Part shown: positions 17,626-26,139 of the stretch, piece after piece | Numbering within the stretch: position 1 is the first letter of the stretch | Layout: each line of letters begins with the position of its first letter | Assembly (NCBI GenBank): GCA_964352615.1 | Contig: CAYGSG010000007.1 | Location: forward strand, 3,732-67,731 | Direction: 5' to 3' | From: OFTM382 sp964352615 | GTDB lineage: Bacteria > Planctomycetota > Phycisphaerae > Phycisphaerales > UBA1924 | Length of the DNA: 64,000 nt | Notes under the pieces: model-generated | What the model was told of the DNA's origin: nothing | Seen by the model: the letters and a program-made list of their open reading frames with translations, nothing else | The model's database searches: none | Program-made: the position numbers and the translations under genes

Positions 17626-18039
17626 TTCGGCGTCGCTGCCTCTCTTGCTCCACTCCCATCAACCGGAGTGGGCCAGAAGTTTGTCCGCTGCCTTACGCGG
17701 CATCCAGGCGGGATTTCGTAACGCTGAGACCGGATCCGCCAGCCGCTGACCACCCCGGACGCACCGCCGGTGCAGCCTGATTCTGGATTCAACCCCTCCT
17801 CTCTGCCCGTCCATAACGGCATCACTTGCCTGAGTGCCGAGTTCTGCTTCAGCGGGTGTCCATGATACGATGAGCGGCATAAGGGCGGTATCGATTGTGC
17901 CACACGCGGTGCGCGTCGAGGCGACGCTGGATGGCACCCAACCCCATCGGCATCGCCGAGCGCCGCGCCCATTCCATTGACATCTCGGAAGACCCGCTCG
18001 ACCTTCGCGCTGAACTGCCATGTCCGGGCCTGGCAGCGA
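17626..18039. other. Non-coding junk between RND remnant and transposase remnant
   Basis: I see no intact gene in this stretch. Several short frames exist on both strands, but none has recognisable domains or a convincing ribosome binding site. It lies between two truncated genes and is probably a composite of old insertion or deletion junctions. Confidence 0.5.
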
Positions 18040-18539
18040 AAGCGCGGCCGCCTCTGGCTCAACGACGGGTCGTGCGTAAGGCTGCGGGCCGAGCACAAGG
18101 ACCACGTGTGGAGCTATGACTTCGTGCAAGGCAGAACGCACGATGGGAGATCATTCAGGATGCTGACGGTGATCGATGAGTACACGCGTGAGTGTTTGGC
18201 GATCGACGTAGCGAGAAGACTCAAGAGCGATGATGTGCTGGAGCGTCTGGCGTGGCCGATGGCGACGCGCGGTGTACCCGAGCACATCCGATCCGACAAC
18301 GGCGCGGAGTTTACGGCCAAGGCCGTGCGTGCCTCGATCGGTTCGTCGTCTTTGGCACGGATCATTTCGATCATCTCGTCGAAGAATACCTCGAGCACTA
18401 CCACGAGGAGCGGCCGCACCAGGGGCTTGGCAACCGACTCATCCTCGAACGCGCACCGCCGGGCTCAGAATCAGCTATCGTTTGCGAATCTAGGCTCAGT
18501 GGAGTGCTCAAATCCTACCGCCGTGAAGCCGCCTGACGA
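18040..18539 (+). pseudogene. Chimeric transposase remnant (IS3 OrfB middle joined to another DDE transposase C-terminus)
   Basis: From about 18040 to 18335 the plus strand encodes the middle of an IS3 OrfB (KRGRLWLNDGSCVRLRAEHK to HIRSDNGAEFTAKAV). It is clearly related to, but diverged from, the intact copy at 4305-5216. At about 18335 homology stops. In another frame the C-terminus of a different integrase-core transposase begins (SLDRFVVFGTDHFDHLVEEY, HYHEERPHQGLGNRLI), ending at 18536. The two pieces are out of frame, so nothing functional can be made. It records successive insertion and deletion. Confidence 0.8.
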
Positions 18540-18625
18540 GGAGCGGACGACTATTTGACCCCCTGACGACAACTGTTCTGCGGTCACGGATTCATCTCTT
18601 GACCGGTTTCGGACCACTGCGGGCG

Positions 18626-18880
18626 CTATTCCAAAGTGTCGCGATCAAGCCATGTTGAAGGGTCGGAAAGTAGTTGCCCCAACATGTACCGACAGGCGCC
18701 TAGTTCGGTCCTAAATGCTCTCTTGCCTTTCTCATGCCCACGCTCACTGTAATACACGCTCCAGCCGGCAGCTGAATGAGATAACACATAACTTTCGCTG
18801 GGATGACCTCCTTTCAGTGAATAACTCGATGGGTCAATCATGTGCGATTCTAGTTGCTCAATGAGAACGTTTTTGTTCAA
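18626..18880 (-). CDS. Probable immunity protein for the adjacent TNT toxin
   Basis: 84-aa soluble protein (MNKNVLIEQLESHMIDPSSY, SLKGGHPSESYVLSHSAAGW, SVYYSERGHEKGKRAF). Its start overlaps the toxin stop by ATGA, so the two would be cotranslated. Small acidic-to-neutral proteins of this look (GG-P-E-YVL, then WSVYYSERG) commonly follow polymorphic toxin C-termini. I infer an immunity role against the NADase domain from position and this resemblance. The gene looks intact although the toxin gene is truncated, and GC looks lower than in the core. Confidence 0.7.
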   Translation of the reverse strand: MNKNVLIEQLESHMIDPSSYSLKGGHPSESYVLSHSAAGWSVYYSERGHEKGKRAFRTELGACRYMLGQLLSDPSTWLDRDTLE

Positions 18881-19880
18881 GGGGCTCTCCTCGACAAGTG
18901 CTCCGAATCAATAAGATTGGACACAGAATCAGCAAGCATGTATTGTATGCCGAGTACTGGCTTGCCAAATGCTGGGGCAGTAAGTCCGGCTTGAACACCA
19001 ATCGGGCGATTGACTTGGTACGCATTGTATGTTTCATTTCCGTAGGGTCGCAATGCTCTCGCTTCGAGTGGCGTGCCTTCTGGCGAAGTAAATCTGCCGC
19101 GCTCGAGACCAAACCGATCTACAACAGTGCCTGGTTCGAGAGTTATCTGCTTCCTGAAGCCGAGGAAAAATCCATCGGATTCGGGCCACGGCGATAGCGA
19201 CAGGCGTTTGTTAGCCGCGATTGTGTCTAGTGGCACATTGTGAGGCCGTCTGACGAAGCCCCGACACTTCTGCGTCGCACTCCCGAGCTTGGTCACCTGC
19301 GTGCCCGGAAGCAATGCCGTGCCAAAGTCAAATATGCCGTCGCCAATGGTGGTGAGGTCTCCATCGAGGACACGCTGGCCCCAGTCATTGAAACCGTCAC
19401 GAACAGCCGTGCCGGTATCTGCTGCAAATCGGCCGGGGTCTTCAGCGAGCATCCGAGCTGCGTTGAGCGTGCCCGATTCTTGTTGGCCCGCTTCTCTGAG
19501 TGCATCCGGCACGCCAGGCGTAATTGCAGCGGTCGTCGCCGCAATTTCTTGCCCTAGATTCCACGCTGATTCGCCAGCCCTCGCAGGCTGCCTACCCAGA
19601 CCAAGTGCGGCCTCGCCCGCTACGTAGATCGAATCCTTAATGAAGCCCTGCGAAGTTCCGTCAACACCAAAAGCTCGTCCCACGAGCGTGTTCTCGAACG
19701 CCCAACCATCGGGGTCCCCCATCAGCCCCAAGGGATTGATGAGGCTTGTCGGCATGCCGTTGACGTAGCTGTAGAGGTTCATGCCATCGGCGTAGCCAAT
19801 GGGGTCTCGCTGGAACCACCGCCCGAGTTCGGGGTCGTAGACGCGGTGCCGCACGCAATAGGTGCCGAGCTCGGGCGGGC
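18877..19880 (-). pseudogene. Rhs-repeat protein, C-terminal tip with TNT NADase toxin domain (5' truncated)
   Basis: The fragment begins in the end of the Rhs core (ELGTYCVRHRVYDPELGRWF, then RDPIGYADGMNLYSYVNGMP and the NPLGL hinge). It continues through a variable linker and ends in a TNT (tuberculosis necrotising toxin, DUF4237) domain at about residues 225-310 of the ATG-started frame: LEPGTVVDRFGLERGRFTSP, then LEARALRPYG, YNAYQVNRPI and FGKPVLGIQYML. TNT enzymes hydrolyse NAD+, and the conserved Arg, Tyr and Gln positions are present. A full Rhs toxin exceeds 1000 aa, so only the toxic tip and hinge remain. The frame is open upstream of the ATG at 19854 to about 19880, where an integrase fragment on the other strand starts. 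Without the shell and secretion signal it is probably inert or a displaced orphan cassette. Confidence 0.85.
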
Positions 19881-20246
19881 GTGCCGCAGCGTCAAGCGAT
19901 GGTCCTGGCCCGCCACACAGACCCGCGCCTCACGGCGAACATCTACACCGATCAGGATGCTCTACCACTCGCGGAGGCCGTCGCAAAGCTTCCAATCTAC
20001 GGCATCATCCCTGCCGCCGATCACGCACACGGGCGCTCACACGAAATGGTCTCAGAGAGTCCAGACGTGTCGCGTGCTGTTGCGAAAGCGAATGGGCGTA
20101 GTTGGTCAGAAGATGCTGCAAATACAGCATCTTCGAGCGTCAGCGTGTGTCAAAGTGCGACACGCGAAGACACCAAACAACAATGGAGCCGGGGGGAATC
20201 GAACCCCCGTCCCGTGACAGTCAGCATGACGCCTCTACGTGTGTAG
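19866..20246 (+). pseudogene. Tyrosine recombinase (phage-type integrase), C-terminal fragment abutting ssrA
   Basis: In frame from about 19869 the sequence reads RAGVPQRQAMVLARHTDPRL then TANIYTD. This is the end of a tyrosine-integrase catalytic domain, with the late His-x-x-Arg-like region degenerate and the catalytic Tyr (IYTD) present. About 100 further residues lack obvious homology, and the stop lies inside the 3' end of the tmRNA gene. The N-terminus is replaced by the Rhs fragment. Integrases next to their attachment site in ssrA are typical of genomic islands. This one is dead. Confidence 0.75.
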
Positions 20247-20530
20247 TCGCTTCTTTATTTTAGAGCTTGAGGCGGCCAGCGACAGCCTCCTCTTCGCCCG
20301 AGCTCCCAGTAAATATTCTCACACCTGCGCCTGGATGCGCCGCGAAGATGCCAGCCCGATGTTTGCATCACCCCGCCCATCGGGCGTCAGCGGAGTGATG
20401 TCACGGCGTTAAGCCGCGAGAGCGTACTGCTGGTTCGCAGTTAAATGTGTTGCGTGCTTTTTACGTGGCCAGCACGCCCCACGACACGCCACGTCAAGCC
20501 TTCCCTGTCCGGTCGAAACCGATCGGCCCC
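20184..20530 (-). ncRNA. ssrA: Transfer-messenger RNA (tmRNA)
   Basis: One-piece tmRNA on the minus strand that rescues stalled ribosomes. The 5' end reads GGGGCCGATCGGTTTCGAC, the 3' end has the T-arm GGGGGTTCGATTCCCCC, and it finishes GGCTCCA. GGGGCCG pairs with CGGCTCC (one G-U) as the acceptor stem. No CCA is encoded. The tag frame is GCG AAC CAG CAG TAC GCT CTC GCG GCT TAA at 20438-20409, giving ANQQYALAA, with the usual ALAA end that is read by ClpXP-type proteases. The resume codon is taken as GCG. The 3' end carries an integrase remnant. Confidence 0.95.
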
Positions 20531-20734
20531 TACTTATCAAACAGCTATGCCGAAACCTCGGCACGCCGTCATTCTACGCCGCGCCACCACGCTGCCGCCT
20601 TGGCATCTGCTCTGGGGCCAAAGAGATGCCAAGAACCGCCCAGCCGGGCTCAGCCTGCCGTGTGGTCCTACCCTGTCGGCCAAGCCGCTGCGCACCGGTC
20701 GCAGCCACCACCCACCGACCAGGGAGCAACAACC

Positions 20735-21181
20735 ATGGGCCTTCTCAAAGAGTTTCGCGAGTTCGCTGTCAAGGGCAACGTCATTGATATGGCCGTTGGC
20801 ATCATCATCGGTGCCGCCTTCGGCAAGATTGTCAGCGTTCTCGTGAACAACGTCCTCATGCCGCCGCTCGGCTTGCTCATCGGCGGGGTCGATTTCTCCG
20901 ACAAAAAGCTCGTACTCAAAGAGGGCGTTGATGCGGTGACGGGTGCCGACGGAGCAGAAGTAACCGCTGCGGTGCCAGAAGTTGCGGTTGCCTACGGCAT
21001 GTTCATCAACGAGATCATCACCTTCACGATCGTCGCGTTCGCCGTCTTCATGCTCATCAAAGTGATCAACACCGCCAAGAAAAAGTTCGAGAAGGAGCAG
21101 GAAGAAGCCGCACCCAAAGCACCGCCCGCGGACGTCGCGCTGCTCACCGAGATCCGCGACCTGCTCAAGCAGCAGGCCTGA
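20735..21181 (+). CDS. mscL: Large-conductance mechanosensitive channel MscL
   Basis: 148-aa pentameric inner-membrane channel that opens near lysis tension during hypo-osmotic shock. TM1 is GNVIDMAVGIIIGAAFGKIV (about 14-40), the periplasmic loop follows, and TM2 (about 85-110) is MFINEIITFTIVAFAVFMLI. The charged C-terminal bundle ends LLTEIRDLLKQQA, the classical MscL ending. The ATG at 20735 has GGGAG upstream and fits family length. The longer upstream open frame overlaps tmRNA and is rejected. The gene converges on an MscS-type gene across a terminator. Confidence 0.97.
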   Translation: MGLLKEFREFAVKGNVIDMAVGIIIGAAFGKIVSVLVNNVLMPPLGLLIGGVDFSDKKLVLKEGVDAVTGADGAEVTAAVPEVAVAYGMFINEIITFTIVAFAVFMLIKVINTAKKKFEKEQEEAAPKAPPADVALLTEIRDLLKQQA

Positions 21182-21207
21182 TCCACAGCAACAACCCAGC
21201 GAACTCT

Positions 21208-21231
21208 CGCCCCGCACGCCGGGGCGTTTTT
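21208..21231 (+). terminator. Rho-independent terminator after mscL
   Basis: CGCCCC (21208-21213) pairs with GGGGCG (21221-21226), followed by TTTTT. It lies 26 bp after the mscL stop and just before the end of the convergent MscS gene. Confidence 0.8.
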
Positions 21232-21240
21232 ATGCGCGCT

Positions 21241-23070
21241 TCAAGCGTCGGCCTTTGCGCCCGCCTTTTTGCCAAGACCCTTGGCCTCGCCGAACAGCGA
21301 TGCCGCTCCCGCGCCGCCTGCGAGCTTTACCTCGATCGGCCCCTGCACATGCAGGTCGCGCTGCGGGAACGGGATGTTCAGCCCCTCGGCATCGAACCGC
21401 TCTTTCACCTGACGCATCAGGTCCCAGTACACATCCCAGTAGTCCGCGGTATTCACCCAAGGCCGAACGATGAAGTTCACGCTGCTGTCCGCGAGTTCGT
21501 TGAGCTTGATGACCGGCTCGGGCGTCTTGAGCACCTTGGTGTGCCCCGCGACGATGGCTTCGAGCACGCTCTGGGCTTTGGTCAGATCGTCGCCGTACCC
21601 AACGCCGAACGTCAGATCAACCCGGCGCGTCTTGCGCCCGGTCGCGTTGGTAATGACGTTGCCCCATATCTCGTTGTTAGGCACGTGCATCACTTGGTTG
21701 TCGAACGTCATAATGGTGGTCGTGAACAGGCTCAGCTTGTCGACCTTGCCGTTGACGCCTCCCGCCGTCACCACGTTACCGACATCAAACGGCCGATAGA
21801 ACAAGATCAACAGCCCGCTTGCGAAGTTGCTCAGCGTTCCCTGCAACGCCAGGCCAACCACCAGACCCGCAGCACCGATCATCGCCAGCGCCCAGTACAT
21901 ATCGAACCCCGCAGCGGAGATCGCTGCCACGATGCCCACCACCATCGTCACGCGCGAAACGCTCTTGACCATGAACTCTTTCAATAGGCTCGAAGTGCGG
22001 TGCATCCGATTCATCGCCGCGCTGACAGCTCGTCGCACGATCCGACTGAGCACCCAGAACAGCAGCAACACCCCGACGAACTTGCCAACGTTGATCGCGA
22101 CCTTCACCCCGCCCGTCGGGCTCACCGCCCAGCTCTGCACCTGCGAACGCAGCACCGACGGGTTCAACAGGTTTAGCCGCTGCCCCGTCGAGGCCGCTAC
22201 GTAGTTGCGAGCCCCGGCGACATCCACCTCACGCCTCTTGAGCATGTTGACCGCCGCCGTGGTTCGCTCGGCGATCTTTTCCACGACCACCTGCTGCTGC
22301 TGGGACCGCTCCGCCAGCTTCTTCATCGCCTCTGTTCGTTCCTCGGCCGAGAACTTCCGTGTGAACGCCTCGTCGCCTGCCTCGAGCCGCTGGAGCGCGA
22401 TGTCGATCCGGATCCGCTTGCGGACTTCCAGTTGCAAGATTCCCTGCCACGCCTTCACACGCTCAGCGATCTGCTCCGACTGCAACGGCTGAAGCTCCAA
22501 CGTCAGTTCATCAACCGACACCGCCCAAGGCTCGGGCCGCTCGTGTACCGGCGGCATCGCCTGCACCTCGGCGATCATCTCATCGAGCCGTGTGTCCAGC
22601 GTGGTGGCTTGGGCTTTCGCGGTCGGTGCCGACTCGGCATCGCGGCCCAGGCCGCTCACTTCTTGCACATAGAGCCGCTCGGAGACCACGTCCGCGCCCT
22701 TGGCCTCGGCTGCGTTCAACAACTGCTTGACCCGGCTGATGAGCGCTCCGTGCTGCGTTCGAGCCGCTGTGATTTGTTCATCCAAAGCGGGCTGCGCGGG
22801 CGCCGCACCCTCAGCCTCTTTCGACTCCACCTTGAGCCGCAGCATCTCAGCCAGCCCGAACGCCGAGCGCTGCAACTCCTCCATCGCCGGCGCGATCAAC
22901 AACTCGAGTTCATCGAGCCGCATCGGCGCCAACCGAAGCGTCAGGCTCTCGGTCGAAGCATCGAGAAGCTCCGTGGTCGTCACCGGCTCGGCCTGGCCTT
23001 GCGCGAGCGGGCTCGCCGCCACCACGCACAACAGGCTCACCGCAACACGCTGCATCATCTTGCTTCGCAT
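21241..23070 (-). CDS. MscS-family mechanosensitive channel with long periplasmic coiled-coil region
   Basis: 609 aa. A signal peptide (about 1-26, ending ASPLAQGQA) precedes a long helical, charged region (about 30-290) predicted to be coiled coil. Transmembrane helices follow (about 320-430; VGVLLLFWVLSRIVRRAVSA, VTMVVGIVAAISAAGFDMYW). Then comes the MscS pore helix and beta domain (AMIGAAGLVVGLALQGTLSN, FYRPFDVGNVVTAGGVNGKV, VMHVPNNEIWGN). The architecture resembles MscK/MscM-type channels in miniature. It releases solutes on osmotic downshift and likely complements the neighbouring MscL. Start chosen at the first ATG with GGAG 12 bases upstream. Confidence 0.9.
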   Translation of the reverse strand: MRSKMMQRVAVSLLCVVAASPLAQGQAEPVTTTELLDASTESLTLRLAPMRLDELELLIAPAMEELQRSAFGLAEMLRLKVESKEAEGAAPAQPALDEQITAARTQHGALISRVKQLLNAAEAKGADVVSERLYVQEVSGLGRDAESAPTAKAQATTLDTRLDEMIAEVQAMPPVHERPEPWAVSVDELTLELQPLQSEQIAERVKAWQGILQLEVRKRIRIDIALQRLEAGDEAFTRKFSAEERTEAMKKLAERSQQQQVVVEKIAERTTAAVNMLKRREVDVAGARNYVAASTGQRLNLLNPSVLRSQVQSWAVSPTGGVKVAINVGKFVGVLLLFWVLSRIVRRAVSAAMNRMHRTSSLLKEFMVKSVSRVTMVVGIVAAISAAGFDMYWALAMIGAAGLVVGLALQGTLSNFASGLLILFYRPFDVGNVVTAGGVNGKVDKLSLFTTTIMTFDNQVMHVPNNEIWGNVITNATGRKTRRVDLTFGVGYGDDLTKAQSVLEAIVAGHTKVLKTPEPVIKLNELADSSVNFIVRPWVNTADYWDVYWDLMRQVKERFDAEGLNIPFPQRDLHVQGPIEVKLAGGAGAASLFGEAKGLGKKAGAKADA

Positions 23071-23233
23071 CTCTCAAGGCTCCGTTTCTGTCGCTGTCGC
23101 CATCAGCTCAAAGCCATCCGTCTGGCAGTCACTGGCTCTCCATACAGCCTAGCACCGGCACGCTACGAAACATCGTTCAACCTGCCGATGCTGGCTGCCT
23201 ATCGCTCTGTTCCCAGCGTGCAAGCCAGCACGC

Positions 23234-23271
23234 AAAAAAAGAACAGGGCGGCACCCGAAGGTACCGCCCTG
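23234..23271 (-). terminator. Rho-independent terminator of the DUF11 lipoprotein gene
   Basis: On the minus strand, CAGGGCGGTACC pairs with GGTGCCGCCCTG around a CTTCGG-type tetraloop (23244-23271), followed by a T-rich run (complement of 23234-23240). It ends transcription of the gene at 23323-24909 before the MscS promoter. Confidence 0.85.
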
Positions 23272-23322
23272 CGTGAGAAGCAGAGTCAGAGACTCAGCCA
23301 GTCGAGTGTTCCCTCAGAGGGC

Positions 23323-24909
23323 TCACTCGTACTGGTTGGTGGCCTCGGTCTCCTCCACCGGACGAGTCAGCTGATCGCTGGTCATCGAGGTCGAGAAGCG
23401 GACCGAGCCAGCAGCGTTCGCACGGACGCGGACTTGCCACTCGGCCTTGGCACCCGCAGCCAGGCTGGGCAGCGGGGCGAAGGTGATCTGCTGACCGGTC
23501 GAGGTCGCGGTCGTCGCGCCACCAGCACTGACGAACGTCTGGCCGGCCTCAAGGGTGTGGCTGATACGGATGTTGGTATCCGTCGCCGAACCCTGGTTGG
23601 TCACGGTGATCACGTAGGTGGTTTCCTCGCCGACCAGGACCGGGTCAGTGATATCAACAACCTCGAGCAGGATGGCCGGGATGCCGCGAACCTCGGTCGA
23701 GAGCGGGCAAGAAGCAGCGGTGTTGCAGCTGCCGTTGACCGAAGCGGTGGCGTTGTAGGTGCCGATGCCGCCGGGGTTGATGCTCACGCGGACATCGCGG
23801 GAAGCACCCGCAGCCAGCGAGCCCATCGACCAGACAACCTGGCCGCCCTGAACGGTGCCGCCGCCGGCGTCGGTGACGGTCGCGCCCGCGGGCACGTTGT
23901 AGGTAAGAACCGTGTTCTCGGAAGCAGCGTCACCCGTGTTGGAGACGCTGATCGTCACAGGGGCAGGACGACCCAGGAACATCGTGCTCGGAGCCGAGCA
24001 GTTGATGGCCAACATCGGACGACGAACAACGGTCGTGACCGGGTTCGACGCGACGTTCAACTGACCGCTGGTCGCCGAAGCGTTGGCGGTGTTGGAACCG
24101 GCGTTAGCCGCACACACGCGGATCATGCTCTGCTTGCTCTCGCCCGCAGCCAGGTTGCCAGCGCTCAGGTTGAGCGAGTCGTTCGTGGTCAGGCCAGCGG
24201 GAAGCTGGACCGCGACCTGAACGTTCTCGGCCACACCGCTGCCGGTGTTGGTCACCATCACGCGGAGGTCGTAGCAGTCGCAGTTCGCGTCCGCGGGGCC
24301 TTCGAGAACGATGGCCAGAGCGGGCTCGACCACGTCGATGGTGTCGCACAGCGGCACGCGGTAGCGGGCCTCTGCACAGCTGTTGACCGCGTCAGCGCTG
24401 GTAGCGCGACCGGTCACACGAACGACCGCGCTCTCGCCGGGGGCGAGCGACGGGATCGACCAGGTGCCGGCGCCGCTCTGAGCGGGCTCCGACGAGATAA
24501 CCTGGAAGTGGCTGGAGATCTGCTCAACAAGCTCGATGTCCGACATGGTCGAATCGGTCGTGTTGGTCAGCACGTAGCTGTAGTCGAAGGCCTCGCCCAG
24601 GCGAACCTGCGCGGGAGCCTTGCGCTCGACCAGAAGCTGCGGCGTGCGGGTGTGACCCGTGGGGAACGCCGCGATGGTGCCCGAGCCGTAGACGGGCGCG
24701 GGCGTGGGAGCGGGCTTGGGATCCTCTGGCCAGTCGCCCGCGTGCGCGGGTGCAGTCGTGGGAGCCGGAGCCACATACGTACCAGCATCCGGGGCATCGG
24801 GCCAGTTGCCGCCTTCGACATATGCGTGGTTGCTGCTCTGGCAACCTACGGCGAGCAATCCAGCTCCCATGATGGCCGCCACTTGGTTCAAGGCCTTACC
24901 GAACATCAT
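23323..24909 (-). CDS. Secreted lipoprotein with tandem DUF11/CARDB-like beta domains
   Basis: 528-aa protein starting at the first of two ATGs after an AAGGGATC binding site. A lipoprotein signal ends in LLAVGC (Cys23). A Pro/Ala-rich linker follows (about 30-100). Then come three to four Ig-like DUF11/CARDB-type domains with repeated phrases: FDYSYVLTNTTDSTMSDIEL, YDLRVMVTNTGSGVAENVQV, PAPVTISVSNTGDAASENTV and TTYVITVTNQGSATDTNIRI. Cysteines occur at similar places (EARYRVPLCDTI, NCDCYDLRV). Such proteins are surface or envelope structural components. A strong terminator downstream suggests a single-gene unit with high expression. Confidence 0.85.
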   Translation of the reverse strand: MMFGKALNQVAAIMGAGLLAVGCQSSNHAYVEGGNWPDAPDAGTYVAPAPTTAPAHAGDWPEDPKPAPTPAPVYGSGTIAAFPTGHTRTPQLLVERKAPAQVRLGEAFDYSYVLTNTTDSTMSDIELVEQISSHFQVISSEPAQSGAGTWSIPSLAPGESAVVRVTGRATSADAVNSCAEARYRVPLCDTIDVVEPALAIVLEGPADANCDCYDLRVMVTNTGSGVAENVQVAVQLPAGLTTNDSLNLSAGNLAAGESKQSMIRVCAANAGSNTANASATSGQLNVASNPVTTVVRRPMLAINCSAPSTMFLGRPAPVTISVSNTGDAASENTVLTYNVPAGATVTDAGGGTVQGGQVVWSMGSLAAGASRDVRVSINPGGIGTYNATASVNGSCNTAASCPLSTEVRGIPAILLEVVDITDPVLVGEETTYVITVTNQGSATDTNIRISHTLEAGQTFVSAGGATTATSTGQQITFAPLPSLAAGAKAEWQVRVRANAAGSVRFSTSMTSDQLTRPVEETEATNQYE

Positions 24910-25227
24910 CGTGATCCCTTTCAGTTCATCGCCTACCGGCACTCACCGGCTAGGCTGTCGTAATCTGCTGACCCACCCTGGTCGATCAGAGCTGATCCTC
25001 TTGACGCTCTCAGCAGCCGGGGTCCCTCCCACGAGTCCGCCGAGATCGCGCCTCAACTTAGTGAGGCATAACAAGCAAGAGTCCGAGTTTACACCGTCTC
25101 AGCATCCCTGGCGCGGCAACCGGGTAGATTTCCTTTGCGAATTCTGTCCCCCGCCGCAACCAAGGCAAGCCGACTGAGGCCCAGCCGCCGTCTTGTGCCA
25201 CGCATGGCGGGCTCTACCATACAGCCC
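24910..25227. other. Divergent intergenic region between lipoprotein gene and ispD
   Basis: 318 bp with no convincing gene on either strand. It must carry the promoters of the divergent lipoprotein gene (minus) and ispD (plus). I could not single out clear promoter boxes or a riboswitch. Confidence 0.5.
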
Positions 25228-26088
25228 ATGAAAATCGCTGTGCTCATCCCCGCCGCCGGTGCCTCGGCTCGTTTCAACCCCGATGGCGGCAACCGCTCCA
25301 AGCTCGATGAACCCCTCGGCGAACGCCCCGTGCTGCACCGAACCCTCGACGCCTTCAACAATTACTCCAGCCCCGACGCCGAGATCGTCCATCTCGCCGT
25401 CGCTGGACCAGCAGGCGACGAGGCGTTCGACGCCTTCAAACTCCGACACGGCGACACACTCGCCCTGCTCGGTATCGCCCTCGTCCGAGGCGGCCGCGAA
25501 CACCGTTACCAGACCGTCCGCGCCCTCATCGAGACTGTCCCGCCCGACGCCACGCACATCGCCGTCCACGACGCAGCCCGGCCATGCCTCTCCAGCGACT
25601 TGCTCGACCGTCTGTTCGCCGCAGCACGCCAGCACCCCGCGGTCGTGCCCGCCTTGCCAGCGAGCGACACACTCAAGCGAGCCGCCGCTGAGCCGATCGA
25701 ATCCGCCGAGCCCGATCCGCTCGGCGCCATCCTCGGCACCGATAGCGCCGCCGACGATGTCGTCTGGCCCGTCGAGCAAACTGTTTCGAGGCAGCGCATC
25801 TGGATGGCGCAGACGCCGCAGGTGTTCGAGGCCGACCTGCTCCGCCGGGCCTACGCCCAGAGCGACCTTGCCAGCACCGACGACGCACAACTGGTTGAGC
25901 GACTCAACGAACCAATCAACGAACCAATCGGCGGGCCACAGGGGGAGCCAAACGTGGGGGCGCGCGTCGTGCTCGTCGAGGGCGAAGCCGAGAACATCAA
26001 GATCACTCGGCCCGTCGACCTCGTCATCGCGCGCGCCATCCTCGGCGTGCGCGACAAGACCCAGCGCCCGACCCACAAACGCTTCTAG
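25228..26088 (+). CDS. ispD: 2-C-methyl-D-erythritol 4-phosphate cytidylyltransferase
   Basis: IspD joins CTP to MEP in the non-mevalonate isoprenoid pathway. The nucleotide-binding start IAVLIPAAGASARFN and a following Lys are present. Further motifs are VRGGREHRYQTVRALI, the VHDAARPCLSSDLLD segment, LPASDTLKR, and IWMAQTPQVFEADLLRRAY. The C-terminal motifs are DDAQLVER, VVLVEGEAENIKITRPVDL. At 286 aa it is longer than the usual 225-240. Extra segments sit at about 165-185 and 225-245, the latter with a 12-bp tandem repeat. The ATG at 25228 is preferred, as an upstream ATG (25204) adds eight unaligned residues. No ispF follows. Confidence 0.92.
   Translation: MKIAVLIPAAGASARFNPDGGNRSKLDEPLGERPVLHRTLDAFNNYSSPDAEIVHLAVAGPAGDEAFDAFKLRHGDTLALLGIALVRGGREHRYQTVRALIETVPPDATHIAVHDAARPCLSSDLLDRLFAAARQHPAVVPALPASDTLKRAAAEPIESAEPDPLGAILGTDSAADDVVWPVEQTVSRQRIWMAQTPQVFEADLLRRAYAQSDLASTDDAQLVERLNEPINEPIGGPQGEPNVGARVVLVEGEAENIKITRPVDLVIARAILGVRDKTQRPTHKRF
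25906..25929 (+). repeat. Perfect 12-bp tandem duplication inside ispD
   Basis: AACGAACCAATC occurs twice in a row (25906-25917 and 25918-25929), encoding NEPINEPI in frame. It lies in a poorly conserved loop before the VVLVEGE motif, so it lengthens the loop without breaking the enzyme. Confidence 0.9.
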
Positions 26089-26139
26089 AAGCCGATCGCA
26101 CGCCGCCGCAGGCACCAGAAACTGGCCTGGCGCGATGGC

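Noticed and set aside
17659..18141. Minus-strand frame opposite the transposase remnant
   Set aside because: Its N-terminal part is antisense to IS3 OrfB. The rest shows no family, so no gene is called.
20165..20246. SRGESNPRP-type peptide at the end of the integrase fragment
   Set aside because: This is the tmRNA T-arm and acceptor end read as protein, a common annotation artefact, not a real C-terminal domain.
20447..20734. N-terminal extension of mscL in the same frame
   Set aside because: It overlaps the 5' end of the tmRNA gene and does not match MscL. ATG 20735 has a binding site and gives normal length.
22432..24963. Very long plus-strand open frame (843 codons) opposite the MscS and DUF11 genes
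   Set aside because: It is antisense to two recognised proteins and is rich in Arg, His and Gly as expected for a shadow frame in GC-rich DNA. It has no domain.
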